DNA of 64,000 nt, taken from positions 156,001 to 220,000 of the forward strand of contig CAJBEZ010000064.1 of NCBI GenBank assembly GCA_903952205.1. The letters run 5' to 3'. Source of the stretch: an uncultured Desulfomonile sp. (GTDB taxonomy: Bacteria > Desulfobacterota > Desulfomonilia > Desulfomonilales > Desulfomonilaceae). Within the stretch, counting starts at the first letter, position 1. Each line of letters opens with the position of its first letter. Below are positions 28,729 to 38,378 of this stretch, in pieces. The notes beneath the pieces are model-generated. The model did not search any database and was not told where the DNA came from. It saw only the letters and a list, made by a program, of their open reading frames with translations. The translations under genes and the position numbers were made by a program.

Positions 28729-29541
28729 TCAAGTCTTTTGGAAATATTGAACAAAATAATTACAGGATCCCTTTGGCGCTGCAATCAGAGGATCTTCAAT
28801 TCTATGTCCATCTAAGATTTCACCGATATGAAAGGGCCGGCCATCAAGATATCGGATTTCGCCACCAGCGGCCTGAAGGATGATACTCCCGGCCGCCAGA
28901 TCTCTCACGGTTACATTTTTCATAATGCAAGCGTCAGCGGCGCCTCTGGCAACATAAGCCAAATGCCCGGCGGATGAACCCAGGTTACGTATTTTACCAG
29001 GGAAATTGCTCGTAAAATCTCTATGAAATCGGGAATAAACTAAAACCAGGCTTTCATTATCTATTGTTGAATCCTGGCGGACTTTGATAGGAGTGTCATT
29101 AAGAAAAGCTTCTTTACCGGCGTATGCTGAATATAACTCTCCTGTTACCGGTAAATAAAGAAACCCCAATACCGGCCAAAACTTCTCAAAAAAAGCTGCG
29201 CTGATACCCCAAACCGGCATTCCTGACTGAAAGGAAGCTGCGCCGTCAAGAGTGTCAACTATCCAAATGAATCTAGGCGCGCCAGGTCCAAGAAGCTGAT
29301 CGTCCGTCAAATCTCTGAGAAAACCATGGCCTTCAAAACTACCATCAAATTTGGTCTGAATTATATCCCAAGCACGATTTTCAGCTTCTGTAACCAGTTC
29401 ATCATCAAATTTGAGTTTTCTATTGCCTCGCCCGTAAAGCTCGAGTAGGACTGCTCCACTTTTTCTCAAGGTATTTTCAACGAACTCTTTTAATGTCCAT
29501 AACTCACGATCGGTTAAGGACTGAATTTCGTTACTGTTCAT
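28729..29541 (-). CDS. Inositol-monophosphatase-superfamily protein with altered metal motifs
   Basis: About 270 residues with the fold signatures WIVDTLDGAASF (for DPLDGTxNF) near 98 and VRDLAAGSIILQAAGG (for WDxAAG) near 216. In typical phosphatases the first motif keeps a Thr/Ser after DG, which is Ala here. The usual GEE metal-binding motif is also not obvious (FEGHGFLRD in its place). Activity may thus be reduced or shifted. Substrates in the family include inositol phosphate, fructose 1,6-bisphosphate and PAP. The start at 29541 follows GGAG by six bases. It lies 26 bases past a divergent-facing hrcA upstream region. Confidence 0.82.
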   Translation of the reverse strand: MNSNEIQSLTDRELWTLKEFVENTLRKSGAVLLELYGRGNRKLKFDDELVTEAENRAWDIIQTKFDGSFEGHGFLRDLTDDQLLGPGAPRFIWIVDTLDGAASFQSGMPVWGISAAFFEKFWPVLGFLYLPVTGELYSAYAGKEAFLNDTPIKVRQDSTIDNESLVLVYSRFHRDFTSNFPGKIRNLGSSAGHLAYVARGAADACIMKNVTVRDLAAGSIILQAAGGEIRYLDGRPFHIGEILDGHRIEDPLIAAPKGSCNYFVQYFQKT

Positions 29542-29909
29542 GATTAACTCCATTCTAAAGACAGACCATAAATTTCAAATACTTAAGTCTTGTAGATCCC
29601 GACCACACATTTATGGATCTAAAAACCCATCATTATGTAAGGTCATAAAGGCCACTGTGTCAAGCAAGACGATATCTTTGCTTCCAATAAGAATCAAAAC
29701 GTTTTGTGGGCTAAATTTACGATGAAAGTTAAAAAATTGATCCAACTGTTTGCAACACAGATTCACCTTCTTCAAAAATGATCTGGATTGAACTGATTAT
29801 TTTCAAAAGCCCAAGTAGCCTAAATATTGTAGATCGATAAAAAATTTGAGATGATACCCATGGCTCAAAAAATATTTTGAAATTGTGTTAAGAAATTTGG
29901 AGATTTAAT
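29542..29909. other. Gene-free divergent promoter interval
   Basis: No coding region was found in these 368 AT-rich bases between the IMPase-like gene (minus) and the CoA-transferase fusion (plus). TTTGGAG lies nine bases before the plus-strand ATG. No clear operator or riboswitch was recognised. Confidence 0.55.
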
Positions 29910-31796
29910 ATGGCCGACTGGAAGCAGAGGTATGCCAATAAATTGGTCAGTATTCAGGAAGCCGCATCTCATGTGAAAAATGGAGATCGCGTTTACCTGG
30001 GCAGCATGTGTTCCGAACCAAAAGCTATCATAGAAGGTTTAGGAAACTCTAGAGTAGAAGATGTCGAAATAGTTCAATTTATCAGAGGAGACTTTGCTAC
30101 GAATCTGGCTGCAAAAATTCCAGGTCGATTCGTTATAAAGTCTTTTTTTGTTGGAGGTCGGACTGGGGAACAAGAGAGACCGTCCGAAGCGGATTATGTG
30201 CCTCTATTCCATTCTCAAATTCCAAAATTTTTTAGAAACAGACGAATAGCAATCGACGTTGCGATAATTCAAGTCAGCCCTCCCGACAGATTTGGTAGAT
30301 TTAGTCTGGGAATATCAGTGGACATAACAAAATCCGCCGTAAAATCAGCAAGGCTGGTCATTGCCCAGGTTAACGCCAGGATGCCACTAACCTTTGGTGA
30401 TTCCTCCATAATGATTGATGAAATTGATTATCTTGTTGAGGCGGACGAAGAACTGTTTGAACTACCCAAGGAAGAACTTGGTGATAGAGAAAGAATCATA
30501 AGCTACTACTGCGGTGAACTCATAGATGATGGTTCCATATTGCAATTTGGGTTTGCAGGAATATCCCAGGGATTGATGGACCATCTGAAAGACCGGAAAA
30601 ATCTCGGTTTGCATACGGAAATTCTTACCGATACTCTCGTAGATTTGATCGAATGCGGCGCCGTGGACAACAGCACAAAAAAAATGTACAGGGGCAAATC
30701 GCTAGCAACCTGTTGCATGGGTACGAGGCTGTTGTACGATTATGTCGACAACAACTCACTGATTGAGCTCTACACAAGCGACGTAGTACTAAATCCTCTG
30801 TTTATAGCGGCGAATGATAAAGTCGTGTCTGTAAATTTGGCGCTACAAGTGGATCTCAGGGGACAAATTCGTCAAGGCAACCCGACCTGGACAGCGTTTG
30901 AAGGATCAGGTGGTGACCATGACTTCATGTTAGGAGCTAGTATGTCGAAGGGAGGACGATCTATCGTCTGCCTCAGGTCGACTTCAATCAAGGGAGGAAG
31001 GTCCACGATAGTCCCTTCCTTTGGTCCGAAATCCGCCGTAATAATGAATCGGGGAGAAGTCAATCACATTGTTACAGAATATGGCATAGCATATCTAGGT
31101 GGTAGAACGATCCGTGAAAGGGCCATGGCTTTGATTGAAGTAGCGCACCCAGATCACCGTGAAGATCTCATGAGATCGGCCAGAGAAATGGGATACGTAT
31201 ACTCGGATCAAATTTATTACAAAAGTATATCTCCTGAACTTCGTCAGAGAATCCGAACCGACCATATATTTAAAGATGGCCTAAAATGCCATATTCGCGC
31301 TGTAAGACCTACAGATGAATCAATGCTTCGAGACTTATTTTATAACCTTTCGGAAAGTTCTGTTTATTTTCGATACTTCAGCCCCAAGAGAACTATGCCT
31401 CATGCGAACCTTCAAACATACGTTAATCTGAAAGAAGATGAAGGAATATCGCTGGTTGTTACACTTGGGCCTCGTGAGAATAGAAAAATAATTGCGGAAG
31501 CACGGTACATGGTAGAACCAAACGATGGATTGGCAGATTCAGCATTCATGGTAGATGAAAATTACCAGGGAAAAGGGATAGCGAGTTACTTGCTCAATTA
31601 TCTTATTGAAATAGCCAAAGAAAGAGGCCTGAAAGGTTTTAAAGCAGATGTATTATTCTCTAACCAACCCATGCTAAAAGTTTATGACAAAGTTCCATAT
31701 AGAATTTTCAAACAATTCTCGGATGGTATTGTCACTTTGAGCTTTAAATTTGATACTTTTAAAGACGAGGAACAAAACAGACCGCCGGTTGAATGA
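29910..31796 (+). CDS. Acetyl-CoA hydrolase/transferase fused to a GNAT acetyltransferase
   Basis: 628 residues. The first about 430 match the class of 4-hydroxybutyrate/acetate CoA-transferases (family-I two-domain fold): DRVYLGSMCSEPKAI, IQVSPPDRFGRFSLGISVD, FGFAGISQGLM, SGGDHDFMLGASMSKGG and GEVNHIVTEYGIAYLGG. The last about 190 form a GNAT domain (IRAVRPTDESMLRDLF ... VDENYQGKGIASYLL). It may transfer CoA between carboxylic acids, while the GNAT part could acetylate a protein or metabolite using acetyl-CoA. GGAG lies before the ATG. It is followed 58 bases later by an HD-domain gene. Confidence 0.88.
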   Translation: MADWKQRYANKLVSIQEAASHVKNGDRVYLGSMCSEPKAIIEGLGNSRVEDVEIVQFIRGDFATNLAAKIPGRFVIKSFFVGGRTGEQERPSEADYVPLFHSQIPKFFRNRRIAIDVAIIQVSPPDRFGRFSLGISVDITKSAVKSARLVIAQVNARMPLTFGDSSIMIDEIDYLVEADEELFELPKEELGDRERIISYYCGELIDDGSILQFGFAGISQGLMDHLKDRKNLGLHTEILTDTLVDLIECGAVDNSTKKMYRGKSLATCCMGTRLLYDYVDNNSLIELYTSDVVLNPLFIAANDKVVSVNLALQVDLRGQIRQGNPTWTAFEGSGGDHDFMLGASMSKGGRSIVCLRSTSIKGGRSTIVPSFGPKSAVIMNRGEVNHIVTEYGIAYLGGRTIRERAMALIEVAHPDHREDLMRSAREMGYVYSDQIYYKSISPELRQRIRTDHIFKDGLKCHIRAVRPTDESMLRDLFYNLSESSVYFRYFSPKRTMPHANLQTYVNLKEDEGISLVVTLGPRENRKIIAEARYMVEPNDGLADSAFMVDENYQGKGIASYLLNYLIEIAKERGLKGFKADVLFSNQPMLKVYDKVPYRIFKQFSDGIVTLSFKFDTFKDEEQNRPPVE

Positions 31797-31854
31797 AATT
31801 CAAGTGATTTACACCAGAATTTCATCATCACATCAAAAAAGGATTTGAGCGGAC

Positions 31855-32454
31855 ATGAATTCAATCAAAAATATTCCTGGTGAAAAAGGATGCCTATGTC
31901 TACTGGAGAAGTACTCGACTCCAGAGCACATAGTGCGCCATTCTCAAAAGGTCTGGGAAGTAGGAAAATTCTTGGGTCAATCAATGATTGAACGAAACTA
32001 CAAGATTGATCTGTCCTTGCTGAGAGCTTCATGTTTGCTTCATGACATCGGTAAATTCCCCTGCATCTTATCGGGCGCGAAGAACCATGATATGATGGGA
32101 AAAGAAATTCTGGAAAAAGAAGGTCTACCAAGTGTGGGAGAAATAATTTCCCAGCATGTTATTTTGAAAGGCCCCAAGAATAGGTCCATATCAGAAGAAC
32201 ACATTGTTTTTTACGCTGACAAGCGAGTAGTCCACGATGAAATCGTCAGCCTGGAAAATAGATTCGTCTATCTTTTAAATACTTATGGTAAAAGTTTGGG
32301 GGCCATAGAAAGATTACTTGTAATGAAACAAGAGACAATAAATGTTGAAAACGCTATTTTCGAAATCTTAAAACTTGATCCTGAAATAATATCCAGCAGT
32401 ATAATGTGCAATCCATCAAAAACTGAATCTAGTCAAAAACAGCAGGTCAGATGA
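31855..32454 (+). CDS. HD-domain phosphohydrolase
   Basis: 199 residues. The metal-binding HD pattern is clear: VRHSQKV near residue 24, CLLHDIGKF near 60, then ISQHVI and YADKRVV further on. The family hydrolyses nucleotides or phosphodiesters; substrate not determinable. It ends with a four-base overlap with queC (ATGA), so it is coupled to it. A dNTP or preQ0-precursor role is only a guess from that linkage. Confidence 0.82.
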   Translation: MNSIKNIPGEKGCLCLLEKYSTPEHIVRHSQKVWEVGKFLGQSMIERNYKIDLSLLRASCLLHDIGKFPCILSGAKNHDMMGKEILEKEGLPSVGEIISQHVILKGPKNRSISEEHIVFYADKRVVHDEIVSLENRFVYLLNTYGKSLGAIERLLVMKQETINVENAIFEILKLDPEIISSSIMCNPSKTESSQKQQVR

Positions 32455-33140
32455 ATCAAAAACTTGCTGTCGTATTATTGTCTGGAGGCGTAGATTCCTC
32501 AACAACTGTTGCAATTGCCAAGTCCGAAGGCTTTGAAGTTTGCGCCCTTAGTTTTGATTATGGGCAACGACATAAAATCGAATTACAGGCTGCGGCGAAT
32601 ATCGCAAAATATTTCGAAGTCAAGGAACACCTCGTAATAAAGGTACCTCTTAGAAGTATAGGAGGTTCAGCTCTAACAGCCGACATTGCAGTTCCAAAAG
32701 ACATGCCGATACAGAGTATAGGTCAATCAATACCAGTGACATACGTGCCTGCGAGAAATACTATATTTTTGTCTCTGGCTCTTGCCTGGGCGGAAGTCAA
32801 AGAGGCGCAAGACATTTATATAGGTGTCAATGCGATGGATTATTCAGGTTATCCTGATTGTCGGCCCGAATTCATAAAAGCCTTCGAGACAATGGCGAAC
32901 CTGGCAACTCAAAAAACCATCGAAGGTAAGATGAAATTCACGATTCGGTGTCCTCTGATAGAAATGTCCAAATCGGAAATAATTAAAATAGGACTTAAAT
33001 TAGGAGTCAATTACTCTATGACTCATTCCTGTTATGACCCGTCGGATTTGGGCGCAGCATGTCAGGTTTGTGAGAGTTGTCTTTTGAGAAAAAAAGGTTT
33101 TGAAGACGCCGGGGTCCTAGATCCCACAAAATACAAATGA
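32451..33140 (+). CDS. queC: 7-cyano-7-deazaguanine synthase
   Basis: 229 residues. The PP-loop [11 protein letters not shown] starts near residue 9. The zinc-binding Cys cluster [17 protein letters not shown] is near the C-terminus, together with [15 protein letters not shown]. QueC converts 7-carboxy-7-deazaguanine to preQ0 using ATP and ammonia for queuosine synthesis. The other queuosine genes (queD, queE, tgt) are not in the window. It is coupled to the HD gene upstream and sits 49 bases before cysK. Confidence 0.95.
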   Translation: MNQKLAVVLLSGGVDSSTTVAIAKSEGFEVCALSFDYGQRHKIELQAAANIAKYFEVKEHLVIKVPLRSIGGSALTADIAVPKDMPIQSIGQSIPVTYVPARNTIFLSLALAWAEVKEAQDIYIGVNAMDYSGYPDCRPEFIKAFETMANLATQKTIEGKMKFTIRCPLIEMSKSEIIKIGLKLGVNYSMTHSCYDPSDLGAACQVCESCLLRKKGFEDAGVLDPTKYK

Positions 33141-33189
33141 CAAAACTTCAAATAAACATTGGGTAATTTGTAAAGAATACGGGGTAACA

Positions 33190-34149
33190 ATGTCAAAATA
33201 TTTTAATAACAACACCGAGACAATAGGGTCCACCCCATTGATTAAACTCAATAAAATTGAAGGTGTTGACGCAGCGACAATTCTGGTCAAGGTTGAAGGG
33301 CGCAATCCAGCATATTCTATCAAGGATCGCATAGGTGTTTACATGATAAGAGACGCTGAAGAAAAAGGGACCCTTCAGCACGGAATGGAAGTAGTGGAAC
33401 CCACTAGTGGAAACACAGGAATAGGCCTGGCTTATGTATGCGCTATCAAAGGATACCCTCTTACTTTGACGATGCCGGAGACAATGAGCATTGAAAGGCG
33501 GAAAGTGCTTAAAATGTTTGGAGCTCGTATCGAATTGACCGAAGGAAGCAAGGGGATGAAAGGAGCCGTGGAGAAGGCGGAAGAAATTGCCCAAAGCGAT
33601 CGTAGCAAGTACTTTATGCCGCAGCAATTCGAAAATCCAGCGAATCCTAGGGCCCACGAAGAAACAACTGGTCCTGAAATATGGGCGCAAACATCAGGGA
33701 AAATAGATGCGTTAGTCAGTGGAGTAGGTACTGGGGGAACCATTACTGGGGTATCACGGTTTATAAAAAATTTCGGAAACAAAAAACTTTTCTCTGTCGC
33801 TGTGGAACCTTCCGAAAGTCCAGTTATAACTCAAACCATGCAGGGGAAACAACTCGTGCCTGCCCCTCACAAGATTCAGGGAATAGGAGCTGGATTTGTG
33901 CCAAATGTTCTTGATCTGTCTCTGGTTGACGACGTTGTTCAGGTTTCCAGTGAAGAAGCCATTGATTACGCTCGATTGCTTGCCAGTCAAGAAGGTTTGT
34001 TAAGCGGTATATCATCTGGAGCCGCTGTATGCGCTGCAATCAAGCTGGCGCATCGAACGGAATTGTCGGGAAAAAACATTGTAGTTATCTTGCCTAGCGC
34101 CGGTGAAAGGTATTTAAGTTCGGTACTATTTGATCACCTCAAAGATTGA
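33190..34149 (+). CDS. cysK: Cysteine synthase (O-acetylserine sulfhydrylase)
   Basis: 319 residues of the PLP beta-family. The PLP Lys45 sits in [19 protein letters not shown] follows near residue 77, and [13 protein letters not shown] and SGISSGAA bind the phosphate. This replaces acetate of O-acetylserine with sulfide to give cysteine. The sequence is of the standard CysK length with no regulatory extension. Upstream queC and downstream HIT gene are on the same strand with short spacing, suggesting shared transcription. Confidence 0.94.
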   Translation: MSKYFNNNTETIGSTPLIKLNKIEGVDAATILVKVEGRNPAYSIKDRIGVYMIRDAEEKGTLQHGMEVVEPTSGNTGIGLAYVCAIKGYPLTLTMPETMSIERRKVLKMFGARIELTEGSKGMKGAVEKAEEIAQSDRSKYFMPQQFENPANPRAHEETTGPEIWAQTSGKIDALVSGVGTGGTITGVSRFIKNFGNKKLFSVAVEPSESPVITQTMQGKQLVPAPHKIQGIGAGFVPNVLDLSLVDDVVQVSSEEAIDYARLLASQEGLLSGISSGAAVCAAIKLAHRTELSGKNIVVILPSAGERYLSSVLFDHLKD

Positions 34150-34191
34150 GACTATGTGAAAACCAAATCTGAATTCAGAAAGGAACCTACA

Positions 34192-34614
34192 ATGGAACAC
34201 AAATCCAATTGCGTCTTTTGTAAGATAGTGAAAGGTGAAATTCCTTGCGTAAAGGTGTATGAAGATGAAATAGCGTTGGTTTTCATGGATGTAGCTCCAT
34301 TAAATCAAGGCCATATATTGGTGATTCCGAAAAATCATTATGAATCCATTCTGGAGATGGAACCGGAAACTTACGGATGGTTGAACAAAATAGTTTCATT
34401 AGGCGCCAAGGCCATACAAACAACACTTAAGCCTGACGGCATAAATATAATGCAGCTCAATGGCAAAGCCGCAAACCAGGTTGTCCCACATGTGCACATT
34501 CATATTGTCCCCAGGAAATTCGGGGACGGTTTGACAATTAGCCAATGGGATCCAATCCCAGGATCGATGGACGACATAAAATCAATCGGTGAAACCATAA
34601 AAAGAAATTTCTAA
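34192..34614 (+). CDS. HIT-family nucleotide hydrolase/transferase
   Basis: About 140 residues. The histidine triad VPHVHIHIVPR, the N-terminal CVFCKIVKGEIP with a zinc CxxC, and VIPKNHYESI are all present. This is the HinT/Fhit-like group that hydrolyses nucleotide phosphoramidates or dinucleoside polyphosphates. I use the ATG at 34192, since AAGGA lies seven bases upstream; a longer reading starting at 34156 has none. The stop is two bases from the next start. Confidence 0.9.
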   Translation: MEHKSNCVFCKIVKGEIPCVKVYEDEIALVFMDVAPLNQGHILVIPKNHYESILEMEPETYGWLNKIVSLGAKAIQTTLKPDGINIMQLNGKAANQVVPHVHIHIVPRKFGDGLTISQWDPIPGSMDDIKSIGETIKRNF

Positions 34615-34616
34615 AT

Positions 34617-36209
34617 TTGAACCAGTCACAAAAAATCAATATATCCAATGAATCTGAAAAAACGGAAGTCGGTTTTAAAACTCAACCCCAATCAGATTTC
34701 TTTAATTATTTCGGTCAAGAACGTACGATCCAAGTGTGGCTTGCCGAAAAAAGAACCAAGTTAACTTCTGCTTTATTTCCCCCTTTGGAAAGAATAGGTC
34801 TTGTTCCTGACACAATTTCTTATATTGGACTGGCATTGCTGACCGGAGTAGTTCTTTATTTTGTCAGGAAACCCATATTAGCTTCAGTATTTTTACTGGG
34901 ACATGTATTCTTTGACGGGCTCGATGGAGCTTATGCCCGAAATGCGGGTAAGGCTTCCCAGTCAGGGGCATTTACTGATTTGGTTTGTGATCAGTTTGGA
35001 ATGGTCGTGGTTTCTTTGCTGGCCATATTCCACCACTTGGTGGAGCCTTTGATAGGAGCGGCCTACATTAGCCTATATCTGATGGTGGTAGTTTTTGGCG
35101 TAATCATAAACGTCATGGGAATTGGATCAAGAATCACCATTACAAGTAAATATTTCTTGTATATTGTTTATGGATTATGGGCCTTTACAGGAATCAATTA
35201 TTTTACTTTTTTAATGACTTTTTTTTCGTGTGTGATGGTTGTCGAGGTATTGATTGGTTACGTGCGTCTGAAGGCGGCAATAAGAAAGAAATTTGATTCG
35301 CAGGAACGATTCGCAATCGGAGATATTTACTCAGGTCGACTGAATTATTTTTTAAATATCGCAATTCCGTTGTCCATATTCTTGGGGATTCTTATTTATG
35401 GGAACTGGGTTCCATTAAAAGCCATTCTGGAAGGACCAAATCTTAAGATTAAGTGGGAAGAAGGACGTGCTCTTGTTTCACCTGATGAAAAAGCGAGGAT
35501 CCTGGCTTTTGGAGTATGGAAGGATAAATGGCTGGTTCTCTTGGAAAGTGAAGACGGCGCAAAGGAAATAAGAGTAATTGACGCCGATGGATCTATCAGT
35601 GGGCAAAGTTTCGAAGCACCGGCCTATATTCAACCTGCGTGTGGAGAACTGCCCGTTGATGGAGAAACATTGTTGATCGCTGACGCCAACACCCGCTTGG
35701 TTTTAGGAATAGATTTAAAATCTTCTTTGGCGTCAAAAAAAGCAATAATAAGCCTCACCCTCCCATTTGGTTACCTTAGAATGACGGCTATGGCCACAAC
35801 GTTGTGGAACAACAAGTCAGTGTGGCTAATAGCCAATTATCTCTATACTAGAAAGACTTACATCGTAGATCCTGATATAGCTCTAAAAAAAGGCTCAGTT
35901 CTAGGAGGAGTCATAGGATCGTACACAAATGGAGGTTTTCCGTCAGGCATAGTAGTATTAAACGGTGAGATAATAGAACTCAACAAATCTCCCTTTAATA
36001 CTCTTATCTACATTGCTTCTCTTGATAGGACGCTTCAAGGTTCGAACCTGCTGGAAGCCAGTAAACGTAGATTGTCCGTTCCTGACAAAAGATGTCTAGG
36101 CTTGGCTATATCAGGAGAGAAACTGATCCTTATTTCAGAACTCGGTAAAACCTTTCAGGTTCCTCTTAAAGATGTCCTAAGTAAAACCTGGGAGGAACTA
36201 AATCCTTAA
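34617..36209 (+). CDS. CDP-alcohol phosphatidyltransferase with large soluble C-terminal domain
   Basis: 530 residues. The first about 270 form a membrane domain with the complete family motif D103-G-x2-A-R-x8-G-x3-D121-x3-D125, so it should transfer a phospho-alcohol from a CDP-activated donor. About six hydrophobic segments surround it, the last near 243-263. Residues about 275-530 are soluble and strand-rich with repeated small motifs (VWKDKWLVLLES, LLIADANTRLVLG), resembling a beta-propeller; the family normally lacks this. A TTG start overlaps the HIT-gene end region. The lipid made is unknown. Confidence 0.82.
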   Translation: MNQSQKINISNESEKTEVGFKTQPQSDFFNYFGQERTIQVWLAEKRTKLTSALFPPLERIGLVPDTISYIGLALLTGVVLYFVRKPILASVFLLGHVFFDGLDGAYARNAGKASQSGAFTDLVCDQFGMVVVSLLAIFHHLVEPLIGAAYISLYLMVVVFGVIINVMGIGSRITITSKYFLYIVYGLWAFTGINYFTFLMTFFSCVMVVEVLIGYVRLKAAIRKKFDSQERFAIGDIYSGRLNYFLNIAIPLSIFLGILIYGNWVPLKAILEGPNLKIKWEEGRALVSPDEKARILAFGVWKDKWLVLLESEDGAKEIRVIDADGSISGQSFEAPAYIQPACGELPVDGETLLIADANTRLVLGIDLKSSLASKKAIISLTLPFGYLRMTAMATTLWNNKSVWLIANYLYTRKTYIVDPDIALKKGSVLGGVIGSYTNGGFPSGIVVLNGEIIELNKSPFNTLIYIASLDRTLQGSNLLEASKRRLSVPDKRCLGLAISGEKLILISELGKTFQVPLKDVLSKTWEELNP

Positions 36210-36312
36210 CAATTCGAAAGTTGTAAATAGTAGATTTTCGCACTAAACTCCATATTAACAAAAGCTGTAACAATAATTAGTTATTACGCCGAATTAGGTT
36301 TTGGAGACCTTT

Positions 36313-38112
36313 ATGGATAAAATTAGAAACTTCTGCATTATTGCGCATATTGATCACGGAAAATCCACACTTGCGGACCGGTTGCTTCAGATTACCGGAG
36401 TAGTGGGAACTCACAATTTTCGGGATCAAATGCTCGACACCATGGATATTGAAAGAGAACGAGGAATAACTATAAAAAGTCAATCAGTAGCTCTTCCTTA
36501 CAAATCATCCGACGGTATTGAATATACATTAAATCTTATCGATACTCCTGGTCACGCTGATTTTTCATATGAGGTTTCACGGGCTTTAGTCGCATGCGAA
36601 GGCGCATTACTAGTCATAGACGCCAGTCAAGGAGTCCAGGCTCAAACGCTAGCCAATTTTTATATGGCGGTGGATGAAGATCTGGAAATTATACCAGTTA
36701 TTAATAAAATAGATCTCCCTGCAGCCGATATTGAAAGAGTGAAGCATCAAATCTCCAAGGATTTGGGATTGGATCCTGATTCGGCGATATGTGTTTCCGC
36801 AAAGGAAGGCATAGGGGTGAAAGAAATATTGGAAGCAGTTGTGCAAAAAATTCCACCTCCTCAGGGAGATCCTTCGGCCCCTCTAAAAGGACTAATTTTT
36901 GATTCCCATTGGGACCCGTATAGAGGAACCATAGTGCATCTGAGAATTTTGGATGGTAGCCTGAGACCGGGGCAAATCGTTAGACTATTGTCAACTGAAT
37001 CGAGTTATAAAGTTGAGGAAACGGGTATTTTTCTTATAGAGAGAAAACCGGCCCCTCAATTGTCGGCAGGACAGGTAGGCTACATGATAGCGGGTATAAA
37101 AACCGTTAGTGACACAAGAATAGGGGATACAGTAACGGTTGAGGACAATCCTTGTGTAACTCCTTTGAAGGGATTTAAGCTGGTAAAACCAGTGGTGTTT
37201 TCTTCATTCTATCCCATTTCGTCGGATGACTATGAAGAACTTTCAGACGCCTTACAAAAGTTGAAATTGAACGATGCCTCATTAACATTTGAAAAAGATC
37301 ACTCCACCGCTTTAGGACACGGATTCAGATGCGGATTTCTTGGATTATTGCACCTCGAAGTGGTTCAGGAAAGACTGGAGCGGGAGTTTGACCTGTCTCT
37401 AATTTTGACGGCCCCGTCAGTTCAATATATTGTCATTTTTAGAGACGGAAAAGAGTTAATCATGGATAATCCGGCAAAATATCCGGACCCAATATCAATA
37501 GATAAGACGAAAGAACCTTTTATCAGAGCTTCAATAATTCTTCCCGATCAGTACCTGGGTATGGTGATCAACCTATGCATTGATCGGCGAGGCATTCAGA
37601 AAGATATGCATTATCTGGATGCCGGCAGAGTTGAACTCACTTTTGACCTGCCGCTGTCCGAGGTGTTGTTCGATTTTTATGACAAGTTGAAGTCGGTTTC
37701 TCGAGGATATGCTTCATTTGATTATGAATTTCTTGATTATAGAGCCACAGAATTAGCTAAAGTTGATATCCTGGTAGCGGGTGAAAGAGTTGACGCCCTA
37801 TCAATGCTGGTTCATAAGGAAAGAGCTCAGCAAAGGGCTCATAAAGCCTGCGAAAGACTCAAAAAAGAAATACCTCGACAGCTTTTTAAAGTGGCCATTC
37901 AGGGAGCGATCGGAGGGAAAATTATAGCTAGAGAAACGGTTTCCGCTATGCGAAAAGATGTTTTAGCCAAATGCTATGGTGGAGACATAACTAGAAAAAA
38001 GAAACTTCTTGAAAAACAAAAAGAAGGCAAGAAAAGAATGAAACAGGTCGGGAATGTTGTAATCCCTCAATCGGCATTCCTAGCGGTCCTAAAAACAGAT
38101 TCCGACGAATGA
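36313..38112 (+). CDS. lepA: Elongation factor 4 (LepA)
   Basis: 599 residues with the GTPase motifs AHIDHGKSTL, RGITIKSQSV, DTPGHADFSYEV and NKIDLP. LepA-specific parts are HWDPYRGTIVHLRI, KMRYDAGR-like YLDAGRVELTFDLPL, and the C-terminal GGDITRKKKLLEKQKEGKKRMK (split here). It back-translocates or helps to assemble ribosomes. The ATG at 36313 has GGAG six bases upstream; the in-frame TTG at 36301 would include that site. The next downstream gene is on the other strand. Confidence 0.95.
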   Translation: MDKIRNFCIIAHIDHGKSTLADRLLQITGVVGTHNFRDQMLDTMDIERERGITIKSQSVALPYKSSDGIEYTLNLIDTPGHADFSYEVSRALVACEGALLVIDASQGVQAQTLANFYMAVDEDLEIIPVINKIDLPAADIERVKHQISKDLGLDPDSAICVSAKEGIGVKEILEAVVQKIPPPQGDPSAPLKGLIFDSHWDPYRGTIVHLRILDGSLRPGQIVRLLSTESSYKVEETGIFLIERKPAPQLSAGQVGYMIAGIKTVSDTRIGDTVTVEDNPCVTPLKGFKLVKPVVFSSFYPISSDDYEELSDALQKLKLNDASLTFEKDHSTALGHGFRCGFLGLLHLEVVQERLEREFDLSLILTAPSVQYIVIFRDGKELIMDNPAKYPDPISIDKTKEPFIRASIILPDQYLGMVINLCIDRRGIQKDMHYLDAGRVELTFDLPLSEVLFDFYDKLKSVSRGYASFDYEFLDYRATELAKVDILVAGERVDALSMLVHKERAQQRAHKACERLKKEIPRQLFKVAIQGAIGGKIIARETVSAMRKDVLAKCYGGDITRKKKLLEKQKEGKKRMKQVGNVVIPQSAFLAVLKTDSDE

Positions 38113-38201
38113 ACCGGCATTTACAATAAAGCGTCAAGGGCAATTGATTAAAAGAATTTGTTTGATTACTGGGACAAAAAAATGATGGATTAAACATTGA
38201 G

Positions 38202-38357
38202 TTAGCAATTCTTGTTATGAGAACAGCGTTCTGAGCAATCACATGAACAGGTAGTTCCCTGAGCCCTTTTTCCAGTTACTTTGCTGATGAATCGATAAAC
38301 AATATAAATAAATGCCGTTAATACAACAATTCCTACGACTAATTCCTGCCACATCAT
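38202..38357 (-). CDS. FeoB-associated Cys-rich membrane protein
   Basis: A 51-residue frame, small enough to escape gene callers. One N-terminal membrane segment (ELVVGIVVLTAFIYIVYRF) is followed by a short cytoplasm-side tail with Cys37, Cys39, Cys41, Cys45 and Cys51. This matches the FeoB-associated Cys-rich membrane proteins found next to feoB in Desulfobacterota. GAGG lies nine bases before the ATG pair. It follows feoB by 21 bases on the same strand, completing feoA-feoB-feo-associated order. It may bind or relay iron during uptake. Confidence 0.85.
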   Translation of the reverse strand: MMWQELVVGIVVLTAFIYIVYRFISKVTGKRAQGTTCSCDCSERCSHNKNC

Positions 38358-38378
38358 AATTTATTACCTCGTAAATTA

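Noticed and set aside
31797-33190. preQ1 riboswitch before queC
   Set aside because: The leader of the HD-queC pair does not show the preQ1 aptamer core.
33193-33690. 165-codon minus-strand open frame
   Set aside because: Antisense to cysK; no recognisable domain.
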